NCBI RefSeq assembly: GCF_009727055.1
Contig: NC_052357.1
Coordinates: 9,390,905-9,454,904, forward strand
Reading direction: 5' to 3'
DNA length: 64,000 bases
Source of the DNA: Benincasa hispida
Taxonomy: Eukaryota; Streptophyta; Magnoliopsida; Cucurbitales; Cucurbitaceae
This document shows, one piece after another, positions 54,001 through 64,000 of the stretch. The notes below the pieces were generated by a model. That model had not been told where the DNA came from. It searched no databases and worked only from the letters and a program-made list of their open reading frames with translations. Both the position numbers and the translations under genes were made by a program. Every line of letters begins with the position of its first letter. Position 1 is the stretch's first letter.

Positions 54001-54767
54001 GAATAGTGCTTAGCTTATCACCTTCATCATTTTTTTATTTCTTCGTCGCAAACACATTACTGCATAACATTTAGCTACAAGTCCCTAAGTTTGACCTCAG
54101 ATCACCTGAGAAACTTGTGTTCTCGTTATACTTGGCGAGAGCGCAAGAAACTTGTGACAGGAACACATGGTCTTTGCATATGAGATTAACGCATACATTC
54201 CATTCCAACGCATGACCGTCAACGCATGAAAGCTAACGCATAACCTAAGACATGCATCGTATATATTGCGTTCAACTAATTTACGTCACCATCATCCTAG
54301 TGAAATAAAGTCTCTGTCATGAATGACGTTATATAACGAGACTATAACACTCCATGGTCCGGTCTTATACAAACTCCTTTGTATAGGATGCCTCCACTTG
54401 CATGTCTCCATATGAATGATCAAGATCAGACCATCTGTAGTAAGTTACCACACTTGTAACTCTCTACAAAGCAGGCCGCATCCGTAGTGTCACCAGGATA
54501 AGATTTCCCTTCTATATCCATATACTACAAACCATTTTGGTTATCACTTAAGGCATGATCCACCTGTATGTCTCCACATACATGTTTAAGTTACAATGAC
54601 AACCAGGGATCTTAGTTTATTGGTTTGTGGTAAAGAAAACAAAACATTCCATGTTTCATAGACAACAGTGAAGAAAATATCATATATTATTACATCACAA
54701 GCGTTTGTTCAATACAGTGTTTACAAACTACAGGACCCAATAATTGTTTAGGGCATCATCCCCAACA
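51066..54767 (-). repeat. Family A Copia LTR, inverted relative to 38389-40454 and interrupted
   Basis: The minus strand starts TGTTGGGGATGATGCCC at 54767, after the element's internal 3' end, and follows the 38389 LTR down to about its base 1330. It is then cut off at 51066 by the Athila-like LTR. It is interrupted by a solo LTR (about 52318-54290). Confidence 0.82.
52318..54290 (+). mobile_element. Solo LTR inserted in the family A LTR
   Basis: About 1.97 kb between TGATGACGG and ACGTCACCATCA. Comparison with 38389-40454 shows the host LTR is continuous across it, between GGTCAT and CCTAG. It holds a TATA box CTATAAATAG at about 52853 and a CCTCAGATCACCTGAGAAACTTG phrase near 54105 that resembles the Athila-like LTR ends. 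No internal coding region, so it is a solo LTR. The target duplication is at best TCAT; exact edges are uncertain by a few bases. Confidence 0.65.
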
Positions 54768-54859
54768 ATCACCCATTTGTCCTAAAGTGAGTGGGGTGTA
54801 CAATACAACTAGTACAAAACAATAAACTAGGGTACTAAGGCCCAGTACAAAAATCTCCC

Positions 54860-55300
54860 ACTTGCCCTAGTCCAGCCGCGGAAGGTCCCCTAGATCCATG
54901 CTCTGAAGGTGACCCTAAAAAACTGTAGCTGTGAGAGCCTTCGTAAACGGGTCAGCAATGTTGTGCTCCAAAGCAATCTTCGTGACTATCACGTCCCCTT
55001 GATGCACTATCTCGCGAATGAGATGGTACTTCTGCTTTATATATTTGTCGCGCTTCTGACTCTTGGGCTCCCTGGAGTTTGCCACAACATCACTATTGTC
55101 ACAATAGAGGGTAATGGGCCTAGACATGTTTGAAACAACTTCTAGATCAATCAAGAACTTCCTGACCAAATGGCCTCCTTAGCAGCTTCACAAGCCGCTA
55201 CATACTCGGCCTCCATCGTGGAGTCGACGATGCACCCCTGCTTAGTGCTTCGCCACACTACTGCTCCTCCGTTAAGAGTGAAAAGACCCTAAAAGTGGTA
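54860..55300 (-). pseudogene. Copia RNase H 3' fragment (family A)
   Basis: Minus-strand frames include RKFLIDLEVVSNMSRPI, TLYCDNSDVVANSREPKS, KYHLIREIVHQGDVIV and NIADPFTKALT, the end of Copia RNase H. Upstream, TMEAEYVAACEAA is readable before a frame change near 55170. The rest of pol is cut off at 55305 by an LTR in the other direction. Confidence 0.85.
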
Positions 55301-55305
55301 TTTCC

Positions 55306-56178
55306 TGTTGGGTTTTATGTCCTAAAACTTGCAATTTGTAAAATGATAAACATTTTCTATAATCAATATACTTATTATTGATTTCATAAATTGTATGAAA
55401 GTCTAAATCCAATAAACTAAGACCCATGACTATTGCATGAGTACTTGAACTTTATATGGAGACATAAGAGTGGATCAGGTTCGAGTAAATAGTCAAAATG
55501 ATCTATTGTACATGAATAAGTTTGGGTACCTTATTTTGGTAACACCACTAGATACGCCCTACTCTGTAGTTGTTACAAAGAGTTGTAAAGTGCGACATAC
55601 GAGGTGATTCTAATTCATACATGTTATGACATGAGGAGTGAAGGCGTCCTATGCAATGAGTTTGCATAAGATCAGGACTAAGAAATAAGTCACTTTTACT
55701 TTATAACGCTGTTTACTGTATAAGACTAACTATTTCACCTAGATGACCTAGGTAACTTGATCTTAATCCTGAGCTAACTATGAACTCCTGTTTATTTGGG
55801 ATTGCCCTTAGATTTTCATAGGTGAGGTTTGGCTTAACAGCGCTGCCTCAATAAGACTCCCATTTCAGGGGTAAGATCGAATAGATAGCTGGGGACATAG
55901 GGTGCAAGATGGAGTTCACGCCTACCCAATTTAGGGATAGGAGAAAGGTTGTTCTCTCAAGTACTAAATCCAGGTCTTGAACAAGGGTCCCCACCCTCTC
56001 ACAGGACTGAGAGAGTTTGGTTTAGTGATTGGATCACAAACCCAGTTGTTTATAAGAGGATGAGTAGAGACTTGAGGAATAATACGTAATCTTGGGGGGT
56101 AAAACAGATATTTGACCCAACTTTTATTACGAACAACCTATGAAGGGTCTGATGGAAAAATAGGCATGCTAGTGGAAT
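55306..56178 (+). repeat. Plus-strand family B Copia LTR, truncated by a nested element
   Basis: Starts TGTTGGGTTTTATGTCC. It matches the minus-strand LTR that starts at 58132 in reverse orientation, and it stops at 56178, where that second LTR ends. The remainder should lie beyond the right edge of the window. Confidence 0.75.
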
Positions 56179-58132
56179 TGAGGATCAATTTTACTCTAAT
56201 TGCACAAAAATAACATACAACCCTAAATTAATTAATTAGGATTTTTTTGAAATATTACATTTGAAGCTCCCAAAATGCTTCTATCTTTGCTCGAACACGA
56301 ACCGAACAACCATTAGAACTGACCTACTATCCTCTGGACTCAGAACCGGGTTGTGGGACCCAGTGGATGAAGAAGCCAAGAGAGAAAAAGAGATGGAAAT
56401 AGGAGATGGATTTTTTTTTTTGGGTTGGGTTTGTGTTTTGATATTTCTAAAAAATGGTGATTTTTTCGAGCCATTTTAGAAACTAATTTTGGCAAAATTG
56501 TCAAAAGTCCTCTATCCAAATTGAAAGCCCAAATTTATAGAAAAAAACCATGAAAAATTGCATGAAACAAATTCATAAAAACCCAACACCTCAAAATCTA
56601 TTATCTAAGTGGGCTTGATGTCTCCACTATAAGCCAACACCTAGCCCACTATCTTGTTAGTGGAATTATCCAACAAAAATTTTGGATTTTTCCACTAACT
56701 TTAGTCAAAGGGCAAAATAGTCATTTTGTCAAAGTCAAATTTTGACCGAAAAGTCAACATTTTGACTTTTTCTTATTTTTTTCGTGTTGACTAATTTTGA
56801 CCACCCGAATATGAATCCGCATTTATTTCCTCGAAATTCAAATCACATTTGAATATAAGGTCGGTCAAAGTTTGACTTTTCAAAGTCAAAAGTCAACTCT
56901 TTGACTTTTTACATCTTTGACCATTTCCATTATTTTCGAGCTTCCGAATATGAACGTATTCATATTCTTGATATTTAAATCAAATTTAAATATTAAAGTT
57001 GTATCTCTAAACTAAAAAATCAACCACTATATCACATATACTTGTCGGTTTTTCTCTCTTCACCTAATTCAAACAATTTGAATTATTCTATCATACTGTT
57101 CTAAGTTTATTCCATATGAGCTAGTAGGGGAGCCTAATGAACCTATAGATCATGGGCTCCAACGATCCAAGATTAGTTGGCTAAACTCTTTAGATGAAGC
57201 TAATCAATATTCGTTAACTCACGGGTCATTCCACTATAGTCCCGTAGTTGCACTCCCCTCACTATAGATATATTTGTGTCCATATGATATAACCATGATT
57301 AGTAAGCTAATCCTTCACAGGTTGTTCGTAATCTCGACTGGGTCATAAAAACCGTTTTACCCCCCAAGACTGCATCTTGTTCCTTAAGTTCCACTAATCC
57401 TCTAATGAACAATTGGTTTAAGGTCCAACCTATAAATCGAATCCCTCTCGAGCCAAGGAGAGGGTGGGGCCCCTTGTTCAAGACCTGGATTTAGTACTAA
57501 AGGGAACAACCTATCTACTATCCCTATAACTGGTAGGAGTGAATTCCATCTTGCACCCTATGTTCCAGCTATCCACCCAATCTTACCCCTGAAATGGGAG
57601 GCTTATTGGGCCAGCGATAATGAGCTGCCCTCACCTATGCAGATCTAAGGATAATTTTGAGTGAACAGGAGTTCATAGTTAGCTCAAGATTAAGATTAAG
57701 TTACCTAGGTCATCAATTAACGAAATAGTCAGTTTTATACATAAAACGACGTTTAGAACATAAAAAGTGACTATTTCATGGTTCAGTCTTATGTAAACTC
57801 TTTACATAGGATGCCCCCACTTTCATGTCTCCACATGAACGGTTTAGGATCACATCGTTTGTACTAACTATAAAATGACCGCATCCATAGTGTCCCCAGA
57901 TTAAGGCGCCCAACCTTATTCATATACTATAGACCATTTTGGCTACATATTTGAACTTGATCCACATTTATGTCACTACATAAAGTTCAAACTTAAACTT
58001 AATAGGCTTGGATCCTTAGTTTATTGGATTCATGAATATAGAATTTAATTTTACTAAAGATTTTCAATAACTGCTTTATTGAACAAGAATATGATATTAC
58101 AAACTATGAGTTTTAAGACATAAAATCCAACA
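56179..58132 (-). repeat. 3' LTR of the minus-strand family B Copia element
   Basis: On the minus strand it starts TGTTGGATTTTATG at 58132, directly after a purine tract (CCAAGTGGGAGTT), and ends GATCCTCA at 56179; 1954 bp. Its 5' partner is not in the window. Confidence 0.78.
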
Positions 58133-58279
58133 AACTCCCACTTGGACTAAAACTCCTAGTAGGATCAAACGATGCTGAATTTAACTGTGAGAAATTAATG
58201 TTACATATGAGTACAATAAACATATGAAGACAATAAACTAGGGCATTCACGGCCAACATAATCTCCCACTTGTCCTAGT

Positions 58280-59690
58280 TTAGAAATACCGTAGACCTAA
58301 ACTCTGTAGGTGACCCTCAAAAACTTTAGCCGTGAGGGTTTTTGTAAAAGGATCAACAATGTCTTGCTCAAAAGGTATCTGGGTCACTACAACGTCACCA
58401 CGGTGTACGATTTCTCGGATAAGGTGGTACTTGCGTTCGATGTGCTTTCTCCGTTTATGGCTTCGAGGTTCTTTTGAATTTGCAACTACACCGCTGTTGT
58501 CACAATACAAGGTGATTGGGTAGATGCATATTCGGAACAACTTCCAAATCTGTCAAGAATTTCCTCAGCCGTACTGCTTCTTTTGCTACTTCGCAGGCAG
58601 CTACGTATTCAGCTTCCATTGTGGAGTTAGCTATACAGGTCTGTTTTACACTTGTCCACACTACTGCTCCTCTGTTAAGAGTGAACACTGATCCAGATGT
58701 AGACTTTCTTACATCTTTATCAGTTTGGAAATCAGAGTCAGTGTATCCAGTAAGGATCAGATCCTTAGCACTGTACACGAGCATGTAGTCCCTAGTTTTC
58801 TTGAGATACTTTAAGATGTTCTTAACGGCAGTTCAATGATCACGTCCAGGATTAGACTGGTAACTACTAACGATCCCTACTGAGTAGCATATGTTAGGTC
58901 TAGTACATAACATTGCATACACTAGGCTTCCAACAGTGGAAGCATAGGGAATATTTCTCATATCCTCAACTTCTTGAGATGTCTTAGGACATTGTTCATT
59001 TGACAAATGAATTCCATGTCTGAAAGGCAACAGACCCTTTTTGGAATTCTGCATTTTATATCTAGACAACATTTTGTCTATATAATATGCTTGAGACGTG
59101 GCTAGTGTCCTGTTCTTGCGATTCCAAACAATTTGGATCCCAAGAATATACTGCACATTTCCTAAATCTTTCATTTGGAATTGTGTATCTAGCCATTGCT
59201 TGACTTCAGTAAGATATCCTACATCATTCCCAATGAGTAGAATATCATCGACATATAAAACCAAGAACACTACAATAGAATTAATGATCTTTTTGTAAAC
59301 ACAAGGCTCGTCAACATTCTGTTCAAAGCCATAAGATTTGATTCCAGTATTAAACCTTATATTCCAGGATCTAGAAGCTTGTTTTAATCCATAAATGGAT
59401 TTCTCAAGCTTACAAACCTTTTTTTCTTGACCCTGAACTATAAACCCCTCTGGTTGAACCATATAGATACTCTCTTCAAGATTGCCATTCAAAAAGGTTG
59501 TCTTGACATCCATTTGCCAAATTTCATAGTTATAAAAAGTTGCAATGGATAAGAGTATTCTTATCGACTTTAACATGACAACGAGAGAGAAAGTTTCTTC
59601 ATAGTCCACTCCTTCTCTCTAGGTATAACCCTTTGCCACAGGTCGAGCCTTAAAAGTCTGTACTTTACCGGCTTGATCTCGTTTTCTCTT
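58280..59690 (-). pseudogene. Family B Copia reverse transcriptase and RNase H
   Basis: Frame 59609-58833 keeps the RT core: YEETFSLVVMLKSIRILLSI, WQMDVKTTFLNGNLEESIYM, SIYGLKQASRSW, LYVDDILLIGND with the catalytic YVDD, and MKDLGNVQYILGIQI. It ends at a stop near 58833. RNase H frames 58784-58500 and 58540-58280 follow: YTDSDFQTDKDVRKSTSG, TMEAEYVAACEVAKEA, TLYCDNSGVVANSKEP and DPFTKTLT. A one-base shift separates them. Confidence 0.88.
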
Positions 59691-61209
59691 TTAAATCCAT
59701 TTGCAACCAATTGGTTTCACATCACTTGGTTTATCTACATGAGTCCAGATTGAATTAAAGTACATTAACTCCATTTCGAGGTCCATAGTTTTTATCCACT
59801 GGTCACGGTTCGCATCATTCATTGCCTGTTTATAGGTCAATGGATCCTCTACGCCCTCATCAGGTATGATGATTTGAGTTTCAGCTAAATCCAAACAGTG
59901 GTCAGGCTGATGAACAACTCTCCTACTACGTCGAGGCACTCTCAACTCTTGAGAAGGATGTGACTGACCAGAAATACTAGCTTTATCTACTACTTTAGTA
60001 GGTGAACTAGGTATATTTGTAGCGTCTTTTGAAATTTCTTTCAACACTATTTTACTGCGTGGTTGATGATTTCTAATGTGGTCTTCCTCTAAGAATGTGG
60101 CATTTATTGATACAAATACCTTGTTTTGTTGAGGATGATAAAATAGACCACCCCTTGTTTCCTTTGAATAACCTACAAATAGGCATAACTTTGAACGATG
60201 TTCTAATTTCTTGGGATTTTGACCAATAAATGTGCTGGGCAACCCCAAATTCTAAAGTGACATAACTACTTTTACACCCTTTCCATAGCTCATAAAGTGT
60301 TTCTGAAACAATTTTAGAGGGAATGTTGTTCAAAATATGGACAGCAGATTTAAGTGCACATCCCCAAAAGGAATCAGACAATTGAGCATAGCTCATCATA
60401 GAGTGAACCATATCTAATAAGGTTCAGTTTCTTCTTTCTGATACACCATTCTGTTGAGGCGTACTAGGTGCAAAGAGTTGTGACTGGATCCCGTTTTCTA
60501 TCAAATAGTCTTGGAATCATATGTCCATATACTCTCCACCTCGATCTAATCGAAGTGTCTTTATTGTTTTACCTAATTCATTCTCAACTTCAGCCTTATA
60601 TTCTTTGAACTTTTCAAGAGAATCAGACTTGTGATGAAGCAGGTAGACATGACCATACCTTGAATAATCATCAATAAAACTGATGAAATATTCATACCCA
60701 CCTCGAGCCTTGACATTCATTGGTCCACAAAGGTTCGAATGTACGAGCTCTAAGGGTACTTTGGCTCTGAGACCTTTTCCTGAAAAAGATCTCTTGGTCA
60801 TCTTTCCTTCAAGACAGGATTTACATGGAGGTAATGGGTTATCTTCTAACTGACTTAAAAGTTCACTCTTGACCAATCTCCCACTCCTATTGAGATTTAT
60901 GTGACCAAGTCTTAGGTGCCATAGATAGGCGTTGGAAGAAACCTTTTGTTTTTTATTCTGAGTTTCTAATGTTCTAAACATTTCAGTATTTAAAACAAAA
61001 TTTGCTCTAGTTGGTCTTAACTTATATAAGTTGTCTTTAAGTGTAGCATAACAAATTTGAATACCTTTACAAAAAATGAACACTTCATTTATATTAAAAG
61101 ATACTGTATATAATTGTTCTATAATACAAGCGATAGATATCAAATTCCTCTTCATAAGAGGTACATACAAAACATTTTTAAGTACTACATATCTAACTTC
61201 AAAAAACAA
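59691..61209 (-). pseudogene. Family B Copia integrase and linker
   Basis: Frame 61209-60517 holds the pre-integrase HLRLGHINLNR zinc region (CKSCLEGK) and the integrase core. The first catalytic Asp is Asn (HSNLCGPMN); LRLDRGGEY keeps the second. A stop at about 60517 and a shift near 60411 break the core; frames 60411-60073 and 60248-59691 continue through SFWGCALKSAVHILNNIPSK to the acidic linker and the RT start (DQWIKTMDLEMELM). Confidence 0.87.
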
Positions 61210-62160
61210 CTTCAGATCTCCTACTGCTTCAACTGAGACAACCTCTCATGTTCCAACTTTGAGGGTTATCTCACCTTCTTCAAGCTTTTTCCAAGAACTA
61301 GTTTCTTGAAACGAGAAACAAATATGATTAGTGGCTCTTAAATCTAGTATCCAGGTTGAAGTATCATATTCCACTAAACATGTTTCAACGACCAGTAAAT
61401 CATATTTACCTTGTGTCGTTTTCTCAGTTTTCTTCTCTGCAAGGTACTTCGGGCAATTTCTCTTCTAATGTCCGTTTTGGTTACAGTGGAAACATTTTCC
61501 TTTATCTGCATCCTTCTTTCCCTTTCTTATCTTGGGAGCCTATCCTTTCCCCTTCTTTTTCATTTGAGCTTTAGAGAGTCCGACTTTGTTTTTAGAGGAC
61601 GATCCTCTTATAAATTTTTTCTTAGTGGTAGCAACATCTGCTTCCACTTCCTTCCCCTTACCTAAAGTAAGGTTTTGGAATCACTAGAGCTCAATAAGAA
61701 GGGTAGTGAGGATAAATTCTATCTTGCATTTGTCTGAAAAGGTATAAAACTCTTCGGAAGAGATTGTAAGATAAAGCTAACCTAATTAGCCTCATCAATG
61801 GGTCCACCATTTACTTCAGCGATATTGAAGTGCATCATCATGTCCAGGACATGTTCTCTAACAGAGGTCCCCTCCTTCATCCGCTTTTTGTAAATGTGCT
61901 TAATTGCCCCGTGTTTAAGGGACCATGATGGTTGCCCAAACATTTCTCTTAATGAATCTATTATCTCTTTAGCCGTAGCTAAGGATTCATGTTTCTTTGC
62001 CAAAACATCAGACATGCTGGCAAGAATGTAAACACGGGCCTTTTCATTGGCTTTGACCCATCGATCGTATGCTTCCCGAACAGTTTGGTTAGCATTTGAG
62101 GCTGGGGCTTGAGGACATTCCTCTCAGTTAAGACAATCTTAGATTGGTTTCAAAACTTAC
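61210..62160 (-). pseudogene. Family B Copia gag and protease remnants
   Basis: Reading left from about 62130: NQTVREAYDRWVKANEKARV, then YILASMSDVLAKKHESLATA, MFGQPSWSLKHGAIKHIYKK and VREHVLDMMMHFNIAEVNGG (UBN2-type gag). A stop at 61782 and many shifts follow. The knuckle region near 61480 and the protease region near 61340 are only traces. The gag start is missing. Confidence 0.8.
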
Positions 62161-64000
62161 CAGTATTGTGTTTAGATTTGATTTTCATTCCGAATAATTT
62201 AATCACAACCAGGTTTAGTTTCTCGGAAGCTAAAGACTTGAATTTATCGAGCTATTCATGATGAAAAAAGATAACATAAATCTTGTAAAAAAACTATAAT
62301 CAATAAGAAACCAATTTAATTTGGCAAAAAAAAAACTAATAATGTTACCCTTCAATTAATTATATTTTGCAACGATATTTCAAAAGTTTAGAGTAACCTC
62401 CATTGAAGGCCAGTCGATTATTTCTCTTTTGAACCAAGACAATCTTGACTAGATGCTAACCTCAAAATAAACTCTTTATTCTTATTAAGCACTTTTAGTT
62501 ATCTTACTTTTGGTAGAGAATATACTAGCCTTTTAGTAATTCTTGTAAGTGTAACCTTCCATTTTTGGATTTTAGAGACCAGAATCAACATACTCCTGAA
62601 AGTGGAAAGTAAATATGAAAATAATCTAAGAGAGCCTATCCAGATTTGGAGTTCGCGGTGTTCCGAAACCTATAATACAACCCTCCGAAGGGAAAGGGTC
62701 GCTTTATGGCAGACATGCAGGCGCATTATAGGAATCTCACGGTGCGACCTAATGGAATAGACCGTGGATATGTTTGTTACATACCCCTCACCCACTTACT
62801 ATGAACTACTTTCCCTATTCACCTTGATATTGATCCATGCAAACACTCTCGAATGGAGTCTGCTCAAAGCACAGCCTAAAGCCCTGCATGGACCTCACGA
62901 TGTTGAACTCTTAGGGACGCTAGAGCTAAAAAGTACAACTACTTCTCTCTTAGCTGAAGTGTTCTATAACGGTTTAAAGTATATATAAAAAAACTTAGAG
63001 ATATATTTCAGCTAAATTAAAAACTCCTAAAGTCTAGGTGATAGATCCATGTATCTCTTATACTGGATTTTAACCCTATGATGTCTAGGTGATAAACAAA
63101 TTTTTATTACCTCACATCTCTCAACGCATGCTCATTAAAAACTAGGGTTATTGACATAGACGCCAGTTTTGATTCTCTAGGTAGGAGGTGTTCCGTAAAC
63201 CGTCATCTTAAGAACCCCCAACCTTAGACAAGATCTCCCTGGGTAAGTAAATTAACTCTTTGTTTAACAAGTAATCGACCTAGTTTTCTAAACTCTTTAG
63301 AAAATCCGGATTAAAATTGCAACCAATTTAATCCTAGGTGAGCATGAAATTTTACGTTATAGATTTTTAAAAGTCTAGTTATTATAACAATTAAAAAAAT
63401 TATAACCATTTATAACCCTAGAATCATACATCTATAACTTACATCCATACTCAATTGATCATGCTTAATATAACACTTTATATTTAAAAAAACTTAACAT
63501 GCATACTATATACATTATAACAATTATAAACTATATTAAATGGCATGTACATGTTACCTATAGTGGGATTAAATCTAAAGTAGCATACTATATGCAAACA
63601 AGATTCAAAAAATAATTTAAAACATACATCAACATGCATAAATTAATTAAACACCCTAAAAATGGATTGGTTTTGGCTCTTAAATTAATCCAACAACTAA
63701 ATTATAATTTGGTTGTGTAGCACAAAAACTGCTCTCGAACCACCTTCAAATGCTTTTGAATCAACTCAAACCGGCCAAAAAACTCTCGAAACCGGCCCAA
63801 AAACTCTAAAAAACCAGGTTAAACCGATCAAACCAGCTCAACAGAACCGTCCCGACCGTTTGGATCGACTGGTCAACGCTTGTAGGGGCGTCAACGGACG
63901 CTGAGAGCGTGGGTCGGCTGGAACAGATGGAGCCGCCCGAGTCAGATCCAGCAACAGGTCGGTCTTAGGAGCACTGTTTTCGAGTCTGATCTCTCTCTTT
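62161..64000 (-). other. Non-coding DNA upstream of family B gag
   Basis: No ORF with any family resemblance, no primer-binding site and no match to the 56179-58132 LTR. It could be a long leader of the Copia element or unrelated sequence that replaced it. The last 250 bp hold AACCGGC/AAACCG phrases. Confidence 0.45.

Noticed and set aside
62764..63904. Small plus-strand frames at the right edge
   Set aside because: Short, unrelated to any family, and in a non-coding stretch next to a Copia gag remnant.

Overview
This is a stretch of plant nuclear DNA. Two genes are split by plant-type introns, most of the rest is LTR-retrotransposon sequence of Copia and Gypsy types, and the best gene is a nuclear-encoded chloroplast protein. 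The gene families point to a eudicot; the style of the Copia and Gypsy elements makes me lean towards a cucurbit, but that is a guess. A single N at 45200, flanked by an exact 94-bp duplication, shows this is a draft assembly.

Only two host genes look intact. The first (4958-5967, minus strand, two exons) encodes a 192-residue early-nodulin-like phytocyanin with a signal peptide and a GPI-anchor-like tail; it has lost the copper-ligand Cys. The second (11376-29582, minus strand) is a complete FTSHI2/EMB2083-type gene. I could join eleven exons with GT-AG introns and matching phases into an 885-residue protein. It keeps the AAA ATPase motifs but has N-E-A-A-M where a working FtsH protease has HEXXH. 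Family knowledge places it in the chloroplast inner-envelope FtsHi/Ycf2 import-motor complex.

The FTSHI2 gene is long because transposons fill two introns. Intron 5 (about 7.4 kb) holds a short old LTR element with 160-bp LTRs on the minus strand, into which a 5.3-kb Copia element inserted on the plus strand (5-bp target duplication AAAAC). Intron 9 (about 6 kb) holds an older LTR-like block, into which a 3.8-kb internally deleted Gypsy element inserted (target duplication CCAGG).

Upstream of FTSHI2 come a tandem triplication (about 285 bp per unit), then a GATC ladder with an exact 22-bp period over 330 bp, then a decayed DUF1985/Ulp1-type ORF like those carried by Mutator-like elements. 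A related 21-22-bp GATCG ladder lies inside a Gypsy LTR at 37.9 kb, and a looser one inside a Copia LTR at 39.9 kb.

From 34 kb to the end the window is nested retrotransposons: Copia LTR relics, a truncated minus-strand Gypsy, a Copia LTR of 2.07 kb, a tRNA-Asp-primed Athila-like element with gag and a second charged ORF but no pol (containing the N), an inverted copy of the Copia LTR carrying a solo LTR, and a minus-strand Copia that inserted into an opposite-facing LTR of its own family. All of their coding regions are broken. The left end (1-4.1 kb) is another retroelement terminus plus a CGCATG-rich, stop-poor stretch that I do not regard as a gene.
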